The notes beneath the pieces were generated by a model. That model did not search any database. It was given only the letters and a program-made list of their open reading frames with translations, and was not told the DNA's origin. Source: Deltaproteobacteria bacterium (lineage in GTDB: Bacteria > Desulfobacterota > Dissulfuribacteria > Dissulfuribacterales > DYLC01). From it: a stretch of DNA of 64,000 nucleotides. The position numbers and the translations under genes were made by a program. The stretch is from positions 333,852-397,851 of the forward strand of contig JAQVIJ010000002.1 in the NCBI GenBank assembly GCA_028695735.1. The letters are read 5' to 3'. Below are positions 1-7,840 of this stretch, one piece after another (within the stretch, counting starts at the first letter, position 1; each line of letters begins with the position of its first letter).

Positions 1-51
1 CAGGAGTTTTAATACCTTTGAAGCCGATTGGGCAAGGGAAATGGCCTGCAT
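1..51 (-). CDS. ABC transporter permease, OppC/DppC-like (5' fragment)
   Basis: An ATG on the reverse strand lies directly after the TAA stop of the OppB-like gene, and the frame stays open to the window edge for 17 codons (begins MQAISLAQSASK). In peptide and nickel ABC operons the OppB-type permease gene is normally followed by an OppC-type permease gene, so position and orientation fit that identity. The fragment is too short to show any domain, so the function is inferred from order alone. No strong ribosome binding site is visible, which fits translational coupling to the gene upstream. Confidence 0.5.
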   Translation of the reverse strand, partial: MQAISLAQSASKVLKLL

Positions 52-1035
52 TTATTGATTTCGAATGCGGGGGTCTGCCAAGGCATAGCCGATGTCGGCC
101 AAGAGGTTGCCAAGAAGGGTAAGCACTGCCACGATGACCAGATTGCCCATGAGGACTGGATAGTCCCTGGCCATGACACTGGTCCACATGAGCTGCCCGA
201 TGCCTGGAATGGCAAAGATGGATTCAAAGATCACACTGCCGCCGATCATGCCAGGCAGAGACAGGCCTAAGATGGTGATGACAGGCAGCAAGGCGTTTCT
301 CAGGGCATGTCGGTAGATGACCACCCGTTCAGAAAGCCCCTTGGCGCGTGCCGTCAGAATATAGTCCTGGCGCAGCACCTCCAGCATGGAGGAACGCATA
401 TACCTGGACAGCCCTGCAAGCCCTCCCAGGGCCGAGATGCTCACGGGCAGTATGAGGTGTTTGGTCCAATCCCATATCTTTTGCCAGGTGGAAAGGGAGT
501 CATAGCCCACGATGCTGTGCAGGCCTGAGATGGGCAGCCACTCCAGGTAGATGCCGAAGAACATCATGAGCAGCAGGGCCGCCCAAAAGGAGGGCATGGC
601 ATAGAAAAAGAAGACCATCACAGTGCTTATGCGATCGAACAGGCTGTTTTGATGCACAGCCGCCTGTACGCCCAAGGGAATGGCGATGAGGAATATGAGG
701 GTCAGAGAGAGGAGGTTTATTAGAATGGTTATGGGCAGGCGTTCGCGAATCTTGTCCCACACAGGTCGTTTATCCGATGCAAAGGATTTGCCCAGGTCCA
801 GCTTGGCCAGGCCCTTTAGCCAGTTCCAATACTGTTCATAAAGGGGCTTGTCCAAGCCGTATTGGGCGCGCAGCCGTTCCCTGGCCTCAGGGGTCATCTT
901 GGGATTGAAGTCCGCCTGTATGGACATGGGTTCTCCAGGCGCCATGTGCATCACCGTAAAGGAGACCAGTGTGATGCCCAAAAAGGTGGGAAGCAGATAG
1001 GCAAGTTTTTTGGCCAAAAATATGAGAAATTGCAT
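52..1035 (-). CDS. ABC transporter permease, OppB/DppB family
   Basis: Inner-membrane permease subunit of a peptide/nickel-type ABC importer, which would pair with an OppC-type permease and OppD/OppF ATPases. The protein (about 327 residues) opens with a transmembrane helix ([20 protein letters not shown]) followed by the family's MAPGEP segment and the [15 protein letters not shown] region, then five more hydrophobic segments. The EAA-type cytoplasmic loop that contacts the ATPase appears as [26 protein letters not shown] further ATG lies 36 bases upstream, but the one chosen has AAGGGG six bases before it and begins directly at the helix. It is divergent from xthA. An OppD-like ATPase gene lies about 30 kb away on the same strand; no OppA binding protein is in the window. 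Confidence 0.9.
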   Translation of the reverse strand: MQFLIFLAKKLAYLLPTFLGITLVSFTVMHMAPGEPMSIQADFNPKMTPEARERLRAQYGLDKPLYEQYWNWLKGLAKLDLGKSFASDKRPVWDKIRERLPITILINLLSLTLIFLIAIPLGVQAAVHQNSLFDRISTVMVFFFYAMPSFWAALLLMMFFGIYLEWLPISGLHSIVGYDSLSTWQKIWDWTKHLILPVSISALGGLAGLSRYMRSSMLEVLRQDYILTARAKGLSERVVIYRHALRNALLPVITILGLSLPGMIGGSVIFESIFAIPGIGQLMWTSVMARDYPVLMGNLVIVAVLTLLGNLLADIGYALADPRIRNQ

Positions 1036-1131
1036 TTCATCCCCTTTTGAGTTGTTAAACCCCTTGACCATAACATAAGGCTGTTTTACAACCTGTTGTA
1101 TATATTAAAATACCAAACTGGAATTTTTACA

Positions 1132-1953
1132 ATGGAACAGTCTCAAGCACTCCAGATGCCATCAGGCAGTAATCTCTTTACAGTAGCCACCTATAATGTC
1201 AATTCCATTCGGGCCCGCATGCACATAGTGATTCCCTGGTTGAAACAGCATCAACCCTCTGTCCTGTGTATGCAGGAGACAAAGGTCGTGGATGCGGATT
1301 TTCCCAGGGCTGCCTTTGAGGAGGCAGGCTATTTCGTAGTTTTTCGAGGACAGAAGTCCTATAACGGAGTGGCTGTGGCCTCGAGACTGCCGATTCAGGA
1401 GGTGCAGTATGGTTTTCAGGACGGAGAGGACACGCCTGAAGACCAGGCCAGGCTCATCGCCTGTGTAATAAACGGCGTGCGCATAGTAAATACCTATGTC
1501 CCTCAGGGAAGAGAGATAACCGACAGCATGTTTCAATATAAGCTCAAATGGTTTGAGCGGCTCAACTCTTTATTTTCACGCTGGGTCTCCAGGGAACCAC
1601 TGCTCTGGTGCGGGGATCTCAATGTGGCCCCTGAACCCATGGATGTCTATGATCCAGATGGGCTTAAGAATCATGTGTGTTTTCATGAGGATGTGCGTAG
1701 GGCATTTCATGCAGTTAAGGCCTTGGGCCTTGTGGACATCTTTCGCAAGTTTAATCAGGAGCCCAAACAATACACCTTTTACGACTATCGTTTTCCCAAA
1801 TCAGTGGAAAGGGTAAAGGGGTGGCGCATAGACCATATCCTTGCCAATGAATCCCTTGCTGTCAGGGCAACGGGCTGTTATATCGACATGGAGCCCCGTC
1901 TGGCTGAAAAACCCTCAGACCACACAGTCCTGGCGGCCGTCTTTGATGTATAA
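1132..1953 (+). CDS. xthA: Exodeoxyribonuclease III (AP endonuclease)
   Basis: ExoIII/APE1-family enzyme of base-excision repair: it nicks DNA 5' to abasic sites and trims 3' blocks. The 273-residue protein carries the family signature in order: VATYNVNSIRAR near the start, MQETKV (catalytic Glu that binds metal), YNGVAVASR, TYVPQGR (catalytic Tyr region), WCGDLNVAPEPMDVYDP (Asp and Asn of the active site), WRIDHILA and the final PSDHTVLAAVF (catalytic Asp-His). An open frame extends to a TTG at 1096, but the ATG at 1132 gives the usual length, so it is preferred. It is the first gene on the forward strand and is divergent from the OppB-like gene; about 95 bases between them must hold both promoters. 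Confidence 0.93.
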   Translation: MEQSQALQMPSGSNLFTVATYNVNSIRARMHIVIPWLKQHQPSVLCMQETKVVDADFPRAAFEEAGYFVVFRGQKSYNGVAVASRLPIQEVQYGFQDGEDTPEDQARLIACVINGVRIVNTYVPQGREITDSMFQYKLKWFERLNSLFSRWVSREPLLWCGDLNVAPEPMDVYDPDGLKNHVCFHEDVRRAFHAVKALGLVDIFRKFNQEPKQYTFYDYRFPKSVERVKGWRIDHILANESLAVRATGCYIDMEPRLAEKPSDHTVLAAVFDV

Positions 1954-2086
1954 ATCTTACATTTTTGTTCCATTCCAACAGGAGATTTTTTCATAAATGT
2001 AAATAGGTCAGGGCAGGGAATGTGTGCGACACAAAGATTATTCATTAAAACAGATGGTTATAGAAGGGCATTCCTTGTTTGAATTA

Positions 2087-2102
2087 AGGCATATTTTTTG
2101 CT
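2087..2102 (+). promoter_or_regulatory. Putative sigma-54 promoter of glnA
   Basis: The sequence AGGCATATTTTTTGCT matches the sigma-54 pattern: GG at 2088-2089 and GC at 2100-2101 are separated by exactly 10 bases, with GGCA at the -24 element and TTGC at the -12 element. It lies 80 bases upstream of the glnA ATG in a 228-base intergenic region, so transcription would start near 2113. glnA is a classic sigma-54 target in proteobacteria, and the window encodes a sigma-54 activator. No activator binding site was identified. Confidence 0.6.
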
Positions 2103-2181
2103 TGAAGGTGTGGAGTTAAACGTCTGTTTGAGCGCAGTTCAATATCTTATTTAATTTTAATCAGATAAAGGAGAATCTTTT

Positions 2182-3516
2182 ATGGCAATCACGAGAGACG
2201 ACATTTTAAAGATCGTCAAGGCTGAGAATGTCAATTTTTTTAGGCTTCAGTTCTGTGATATATTTGGTTTTATCAAGAACATAGCCATTCCCAGGAGTCA
2301 GTTGGAAAAGGCCTTGGACGGTCAGATGATGTTTGACGGCTCTTCCATCGAGGGCTTTGCCCGCATTCAGGAATCCGATATGTATCTGAAGCCTGATTAC
2401 AACACCTTCTGTGTGCTGCCCTGGCGCACCAAGGATGGTGTGGCCGCCGCCCGTATCATCTGCGATGTGGCCATGCCCGATGGTTCGCCTTTTGTGGGTT
2501 GCCCCCGTTATAACCTCAAGCGGGTGTTGGAGGATGCCAAAAAAGAGGGCTATGTCATGAATGTGGGCACGGAGTGTGAGTTTTTCTTTTTTGAGTATGA
2601 TGAGTGCGGCCGTCCCACCAACAAGGTCAGCGATGTAGCCAATTATTTCAGCGTGGACCCAGAGGACAGGGGTCTGAATGCCAGAAGGGAGATCATCCTG
2701 ACCCTGGAGCAGATGGGCTTTGAGATCGAGGCCTCCCATCATGAGGTGGCTGAGGGCCAGCACGAGATCAACTTCAAATATGCCGATGCACTGACTGCTG
2801 CCGACAATACCTTGACCTTCAAGTGGGTTGTCAAGAATATCGCCCATAAACACGGTTTTTATGCCACATTCCTGCCCAAACCGGTCTTTGGCATCAATGG
2901 TACAGGTATGCACACCAACCAGTCCCTGTTCACAACAGAGGGCAAGAACGCCTTCTTTGACTCCAATGCCCCCATGCAGTTAAGTAATGTGGCCAGAAGC
3001 TATGTGGCAGGTCTGCTTAAACATGCCCGTGGTATGTCAGCTATCACCAACCCGCTGGTCAACTCTTATAAGCGTCTGGTGCCTGGATATGAGGCCCCTG
3101 TGTATGTGGCCTGGTCCGCCTCCAACAGAAGCGCATTGGTGCGCATCCCTGCCTCTCGTGGTGCCTCCACTCGTTGTGAATTGCGTTGTCCTGACCCGAC
3201 CTGCAATCCATATCTTGCCTTTGCCATGATGCTCAATGCCGGTTTAGACGGTGTTAAAAATAAATTGCAGCCGCCGGCAACTGTGGATCAAAACATCTTC
3301 AAGATGACTGAAAAGGAAAAGAAGGCCGCCAAGATCATCAGCATGCCCGGTTCATTGAGAGAGGCCTTGGATGAACTGAAGGCCAACCCACTGGCCAAGG
3401 CATCCCTGGGTGAGCATATCTATGAGCACTATGTGGCAGCCAAAGAGGCCGAGTGGGATCAGTTCAGAATCGCCATTACCGATTGGGAGCTCAATAACTA
3501 TTTGAGCATTTATTAG
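2182..3516 (+). CDS. glnA: Glutamine synthetase type I (GSI-alpha form)
   Basis: Makes glutamine from glutamate, ammonia and ATP; the central ammonium-assimilation enzyme, active as a dodecamer in the cytoplasm. The 444 residues match the short GSI-alpha class, not the roughly 470-residue adenylylated GSI-beta class. Visible signatures are DGSSIEGFARIQESDMYLKPD near residues 51-71, the metal-binding Glu region NVGTECEFFFFEYD, the ammonia-site segment HHEVAEGQHEINF, the ATP-binding KPVFGINGTGMHTNQSL and the glutamate-binding NRSALVRIP. Where adenylylated enzymes have the modified Tyr, the local sequence reads NIFKMTEKE (Phe near residue 373), so control by adenylylation is unlikely. AAAGGAG lies just before the ATG. 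It appears monocistronic: upstream sigma-54-like promoter, downstream hairpins. Confidence 0.95.
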   Translation: MAITRDDILKIVKAENVNFFRLQFCDIFGFIKNIAIPRSQLEKALDGQMMFDGSSIEGFARIQESDMYLKPDYNTFCVLPWRTKDGVAAARIICDVAMPDGSPFVGCPRYNLKRVLEDAKKEGYVMNVGTECEFFFFEYDECGRPTNKVSDVANYFSVDPEDRGLNARREIILTLEQMGFEIEASHHEVAEGQHEINFKYADALTAADNTLTFKWVVKNIAHKHGFYATFLPKPVFGINGTGMHTNQSLFTTEGKNAFFDSNAPMQLSNVARSYVAGLLKHARGMSAITNPLVNSYKRLVPGYEAPVYVAWSASNRSALVRIPASRGASTRCELRCPDPTCNPYLAFAMMLNAGLDGVKNKLQPPATVDQNIFKMTEKEKKAAKIISMPGSLREALDELKANPLAKASLGEHIYEHYVAAKEAEWDQFRIAITDWELNNYLSIY

Positions 3517-3544
3517 TATCTTCTGGCCAAAGGTTCCCCACGGG

Positions 3545-3613
3545 GGAGCCTTGAAAGATTAGAATCTTCGTCCGAAAACAAGGGGCGATAAAAGGCGAAA
3601 AAATGGGCGGCTC
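3545..3613. repeat. Dispersed palindromic element, copy A
   Basis: Begins GGAGCCTTGAAAGATTAG and ends GGCTC, an imperfect inverted end. Bases 3555-3568 form the palindrome AAGATT-AG-AATCTT. The element at 25408-25482 has the same left end and a palindrome with a compensating base-pair change (G-C here, A-T there). The interior contains GGGGCGATAAAAGGCGAAA, resembling the interior of that copy. It sits between glnA and yedF and its right end merges with the terminator hairpin. The inverted pair GGTTCCCC/GGGGAGCC at about 3531-3550 also overlaps its left end. Confidence 0.55.
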
Positions 3614-3635
3614 TTATGCCGCCCTTTTTATTTTT
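3605..3635 (+). terminator. Rho-independent terminator after glnA
   Basis: Perfect 7-bp stem GGGCGGC (3605-3611) / GCCGCCC (3618-3624), a 6-base loop, then a run of T starting at 3625. It lies 90 bases after the glnA stop and 50 bases before yedF, so it separates the two transcription units. Confidence 0.88.
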
Positions 3636-3683
3636 ATGGCCTGCGTTATAATTGACTGCATAAAAATCTATTTGGAGGGGCAT

Positions 3684-4271
3684 ATGAAAAGACTGGATTG
3701 CAGGGGGCTTGCCTGTCCTAAGCCCGTTTTGGAGACCAAGGCCTTCATCGAGGCCAATCCATCGGAGATATTCGAGGTGTGGGTGGATAATCCCGTCTCC
3801 TCTCAGAATGTGACTCGTTTTTTGGCCAGTCAGCATTGGTCGAGCACTGTAAAGGAAGAGCCTGGCCTTTTCATCATCACTGCTGCTCCGCCCACCTGTG
3901 AGCTGGCCTTTAGTTCAGAAAAGCCGTCTTCTGATGAGCGCATTTTGGTCTTTATTCCCACTGATTGCCTGGGCAGCGGGGATGATGAATTGGGCAAAAG
4001 ACTGCTCAAAAGCCTGATCTCTACCCTAAAGGAGATGGGTAACGCCCTCTGGCGCATCGTATTGGTAAATGGAGGTGTGCATTTGACGGTAAACGGGTCG
4101 GCCTGTCTGGAGGACCTGAAGGCATTGGAGGCATCAGGGGTCAGTATTCTGGTCTGTGGCACCTGTCTTCAGCATTTTGGGCTGGTGGAGCAAAAACAGG
4201 TGGGTGAGACCACCAACATGTTGGACATAGTTACCTCTCTTCAAATGGCATCGAAGGTTATAAGGGTCTAA
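3684..4271 (+). CDS. yedF: Sulfurtransferase-like selenium metabolism protein YedF
   Basis: Two-domain protein of 195 residues. The N-terminal TusA-like domain (about residues 1-70) starts MKRLDCRGLACPKPVLE, with the conserved CPxP turn that carries the sulfur- or selenium-relay cysteine. The C-terminal DsrE-like domain (about residues 85-195) contains ILVFIPTDCLGSGDDELG and ILVCGTCLQHFGL. This fusion is the YedF family found mainly in genomes with selenium metabolism; its biochemical role is not firmly established. The open frame extends upstream, but the chosen ATG has GGAGGGG at proper spacing and starts the TusA domain exactly. Its TAA abuts the ATG of recD2, so the two genes are surely co-transcribed. 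Confidence 0.9.
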   Translation: MKRLDCRGLACPKPVLETKAFIEANPSEIFEVWVDNPVSSQNVTRFLASQHWSSTVKEEPGLFIITAAPPTCELAFSSEKPSSDERILVFIPTDCLGSGDDELGKRLLKSLISTLKEMGNALWRIVLVNGGVHLTVNGSACLEDLKALEASGVSILVCGTCLQHFGLVEQKQVGETTNMLDIVTSLQMASKVIRV

Positions 4272-6584
4272 ATGCCTGAAAACAAAGAACAGATTAGGCT
4301 CAAGGGCAGGGTGGAGCGTGTTACCTATGCCTCTTCTGAAAATGGTTTTGCGGTCCTGCGCATAAAACCACAGCGGGGTACCCCCTTTGTGGCCACAGGG
4401 CATCTTCCAGAGCTCACTCAGGGTCTGAATCCTGATGGGCTGGAGCTGGAGTTTCTGGGTGATTGGTGCATGACCAAATACGGCAGGCAGTTTGCATTTT
4501 CCGCTGCTGCCATAATGGGCAGTGAGATGCTCTTTTTTTTGTCCAAGGTGGTAAAGGGCCTTGGTACGAAACTGGCCGGAGAATTACTACATACCTATGG
4601 AGAAGAGGGTCTTACAAGGCTTTTAGACGCCAATCCAGAGGCATTGCTGAAACACAAGGGCATCAAAGAAAAGAGGCTTGGCCTCATAAAGCGTTCCTGG
4701 CAGAAACACAGAAACCTCAAGAACCTGACGGAGTATCTGGCGGCTCACAATGCCCAGGTCTCGCCGCAGCTCATCATCCGCATCTATAATCACTTTGAGG
4801 ACGAGGCCTTAACTGTGCTGAAGGCCAATCCCTATCGGCTCACAGAGGTCAGGGGCATTGGGTTTAAGACAGCGGATAAACTGGCCATTAGCCTGGGTAT
4901 TCAGCCCGATTCACCCTTTCGCATCAAGGCCGCAGCGGAGCACCTGCTTTTGAATGCCGCAGAGACCAATGGTCATACCTGGCTGTCTGTAAATGAGTTG
5001 GTGGAGTTACTGAAGGAGCTCTTGTCCGGCGACAATGCCCGAATTTCCACTGCTGACATTTTAAATCTGCTGGGACAGATGGCCCTGGAGGGCACAGTGG
5101 TGCTGTGGGAAGAGAAGATAGGGATGGCATCCTATAAGTTCATGGAGGATTGGATCAGGCAATTTTTTGTGGACAAGGCCGGAAATATGGATAGAAAGCG
5201 GCTGTCACTCTCCAGCATTGAGGAGTTTATTCGCAGATACGAGTTGGAGACGGGTTTTGAGTTGGCGGAGGAACAAAAGGACATCATTAGGCTCATAGGA
5301 GGCGGGGATGGCCTGGTCTTTGGCCTGGCGGGCTATGCAGGCACTGGAAAGACCACTGTCTGCCGTTCGGTTTTGCATCTTTTATCAGCAAGTTATGTCC
5401 CGCAAAAGGATATCGTCTGCTGCGCCTTTACCGGTATGGCTGCCTCCCGGCTCAAGAAGGCCACTGGCTACGACGCCTTTACCATTCATAGCCTTCTTAA
5501 ATACAAAAGCGATAACACCTTCGAGTATGGCCCTGACAACCCCCTTCCGCACAGAGTGATACTTCTGGACGAGGCATCCATGGTGAGCCTTAATCTGTTC
5601 TTTTATTTAGCCCGTGCATTAAGACCTGATGCCATGCTGATCTTAGTGGGGGATCCAGCCCAGCTTCCGCCCATAGGCGCAGGTAATGTGTTTTCAGACG
5701 CCATTTCCCAGGGCCTGATTCCAGCAGTGCACCTGACCCGCATCTTTCGGCAGAGTGAAGACAGCGTCATCACACTGTTTGCCAACGAGATTCGCAAGGG
5801 CGAATGGCCTGAGGGCATTGAAAAGCCGGGCTGGCGTGACCTGGTCTTTGAGGAGGTTCAGCCCTATAACCTCTTTGCCTTGAAAAAAGGCAAGACAGAG
5901 GCGGAGCTCAAGGAGCTGCGTGAGGCCAATAACCAGGCCATATTTGAGCGGATTCAGGCCATTGCCCTTGAATATAAGGCAAAACTGGAGCACCCTGTCT
6001 GGGAGTTTCAGGTGTTGACCCCCATGAAGATAGGCCAACTGGGCACAGAGGCCTTAAATTCCGCCTTACAGGAGATACTCAATCCCCAAGGCCAGAAAAG
6101 GACCATAAATCGTCATGGCATTGCCTTGAGAGAGGGGGATAAGGTGGTGCATCTGCAAAATAAGGACATGGAGGTCATGGCCTGGGAGGATTACATCGCC
6201 AGGGGCAGACAGTTCGAGGCAATGGAGATGAAGCGCATCTTCAATGGCAATTTAGGGTTGGTGGCTGGAGTGGATGCAGAGGAGGAGCGCATATATGTGG
6301 TCTATCCCGAGCGGGTGGTGGTGGCCTATGACGCAGACCACTTGGGGGATATCCTGGAGTTGGCCTATGCCCTGACTGTGCACAAGGCCCAGGGCAGCCA
6401 GTATCGCATTGTGGTAATTCCCCTCTCCAATTCCCATTTTATTATGCTCAACAACAAATGGTTCTATACTGCCATTACGCGAGCGGAGGAGAAGGTCTAT
6501 CTCATCGGCCAGAAATATGCCCTTCAACGGGGATGCAAGAATATCGAAAGCGTGAAGCGTCAGACATGGTTGAGTATGCAATGA
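4272..6584 (+). CDS. recD2: ATP-dependent DNA helicase RecD2
   Basis: Superfamily 1B 5'-3' helicase of the RecD2 (YrrC) type, which acts without RecBC. The 770 residues begin with an OB-like region (LKGRVERVTYASSENGFAVLRIKP) and helix-hairpin-helix repeats (about residues 90-210, including YRLTEVRGIGFKTADKLA), which distinguish RecD2 from RecD. The motor domain carries Walker A GYAGTGKTT near residue 355, the Walker B region LLDEASMV near 433, LVGDPAQLPPIGAGNVF, and the C-terminal motif LTVHKAQGSQY near 703. RecD2 is linked to replication-fork and mismatch repair in other bacteria. The gene follows yedF with no gap; there is no known functional link between the two. Confidence 0.93.
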   Translation: MPENKEQIRLKGRVERVTYASSENGFAVLRIKPQRGTPFVATGHLPELTQGLNPDGLELEFLGDWCMTKYGRQFAFSAAAIMGSEMLFFLSKVVKGLGTKLAGELLHTYGEEGLTRLLDANPEALLKHKGIKEKRLGLIKRSWQKHRNLKNLTEYLAAHNAQVSPQLIIRIYNHFEDEALTVLKANPYRLTEVRGIGFKTADKLAISLGIQPDSPFRIKAAAEHLLLNAAETNGHTWLSVNELVELLKELLSGDNARISTADILNLLGQMALEGTVVLWEEKIGMASYKFMEDWIRQFFVDKAGNMDRKRLSLSSIEEFIRRYELETGFELAEEQKDIIRLIGGGDGLVFGLAGYAGTGKTTVCRSVLHLLSASYVPQKDIVCCAFTGMAASRLKKATGYDAFTIHSLLKYKSDNTFEYGPDNPLPHRVILLDEASMVSLNLFFYLARALRPDAMLILVGDPAQLPPIGAGNVFSDAISQGLIPAVHLTRIFRQSEDSVITLFANEIRKGEWPEGIEKPGWRDLVFEEVQPYNLFALKKGKTEAELKELREANNQAIFERIQAIALEYKAKLEHPVWEFQVLTPMKIGQLGTEALNSALQEILNPQGQKRTINRHGIALREGDKVVHLQNKDMEVMAWEDYIARGRQFEAMEMKRIFNGNLGLVAGVDAEEERIYVVYPERVVVAYDADHLGDILELAYALTVHKAQGSQYRIVVIPLSNSHFIMLNNKWFYTAITRAEEKVYLIGQKYALQRGCKNIESVKRQTWLSMQ

Positions 6585-6637
6585 AAGTGAAGGCCGGAAA
6601 GATTTCTGGTAGTTATGGATAGGGAAGGAGTTGTTGA

Positions 6638-7747
6638 ATGAACGGTAAATGGACTGGATTTGTGTGTGCGGCGTTATGCCTCCTGTCCGGCTGGCAGGCC
6701 GAGTCTGTTTCTGCTGCTGAACCCAAGGCCGTGAATACCGGCAGCCTTTATGAACGCGTCTGTAAGGCTGTGGTGAATGTGACAAGTACTGTGATTTCCA
6801 AGCCCTATGCCATGGCAACGGCGTCGGTCAAGGGCAATACATCAGGGTTTGTCATAGACAAAATGGGGCATGTGGTGACCAGCGCCTCTGGTTTAAGCGA
6901 TCTGCGTTCCATAGAGGTGGGTTTTGTGGATGGCCAGCGGTGGCCTGCAAAGCTTTTGGGCGTGGATGATGAGACGGACCTGGCGATTCTTGAGATTTTA
7001 GCGCCTAACAGCAACAAGGAGACCTTCGGGGCCCTTTCCCTGGCCGCCACATCTGATCTGGCGCCTGGTCAGACCGTGCTGACCTTCGGCAATCCAGACG
7101 GCATAGCCTGTGAGGTGTCGCGAGGGATACTCATGTCGCCGGTCAAGAGTGTGGCGAAACCGGATGGAACGGTGCTGGACCTGGTGCTCCGCACGGACGC
7201 TGCCGTCTCATATTTCAACATGGGAGGCCCGCTGGTGGACACCAATGGCCGTGTGCTGGGCATCATTTCTCCGGCCTTCATGCCCGCCGGTCAGCCGTCC
7301 ATCACCGGTTTTGCCGTTTCTTCCGAGGTGATTCAAAACCTTACATCACAGCTGGTTTCTCGCGGATATATAAGGCGTCCGTGGTTGGGAGCCACACTGA
7401 TCTCCATCACCCCTTCTTTGGCAAAGGCATTGAATCTGCCCGGTGAGATAGGGGCTATGGTCACCGACATAACGCCTAACGGCCCTGCAGCAAAGGCTGG
7501 AATCAAGGCAAGTGATCGGGAGCTGCGCATCGGGAATACTGTTTATCGTGTTGGTGGCGATATTATTATCGCTGTAGATAAGACCACCATTCGTTCTGAT
7601 AAGGCCTTTTTGCGTTTTTTGCAGGGGAAAGAACCCGGAGACACCATAGAGCTGACGGTCTATCGGGACAAAAAGCTCTCGACAGTCAAGGTGAAACTGG
7701 GCGACAAGGCCGAGCTGACGGGCCAGGGACACAAGGGGAAAAAGTGA
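6638..7747 (+). CDS. HtrA/DegP-like protein with PDZ domain, predicted inactive protease
   Basis: Exported protein of 369 residues: signal peptide (about 1-27, ending VSAA), a trypsin-like fold of the HtrA type (about 35-235) and one PDZ domain (about 245-355; RPWLGATLISITPSLAKAL ... VTDITPNGPAAKAGIK). Aligned by eye to HtrA, the His motif TNNHVV reads TSASGL (Ser84 replaces His), the Asp motif TDLAIL is kept (Asp114), and the Ser motif GNSGGPL reads FNMGGPL (Met195 replaces Ser). Two of three catalytic residues are therefore missing, pointing to a peptide-binding or regulatory role in the envelope, not proteolysis. AAGGAG precedes the ATG. The reading frame is intact and the surrounding fold motifs are kept, so this is not a decayed gene. 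Confidence 0.85.
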   Translation: MNGKWTGFVCAALCLLSGWQAESVSAAEPKAVNTGSLYERVCKAVVNVTSTVISKPYAMATASVKGNTSGFVIDKMGHVVTSASGLSDLRSIEVGFVDGQRWPAKLLGVDDETDLAILEILAPNSNKETFGALSLAATSDLAPGQTVLTFGNPDGIACEVSRGILMSPVKSVAKPDGTVLDLVLRTDAAVSYFNMGGPLVDTNGRVLGIISPAFMPAGQPSITGFAVSSEVIQNLTSQLVSRGYIRRPWLGATLISITPSLAKALNLPGEIGAMVTDITPNGPAAKAGIKASDRELRIGNTVYRVGGDIIIAVDKTTIRSDKAFLRFLQGKEPGDTIELTVYRDKKLSTVKVKLGDKAELTGQGHKGKK

Positions 7748-7840
7748 CTCAAACGGCCGCTATTGAATACAGGTCAATTACCAGAAATTTGGCCCTGCAT
7801 TGAAAAAGATTCCCAGTCTTGATGCAAAAGAGGATTGAAT

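Noticed and set aside
2206-2913. A 235-codon reverse open frame opposite glnA
   Set aside because: It is a shadow of a strongly conserved gene; its translation has no domain features and glnA coding signal explains the openness.
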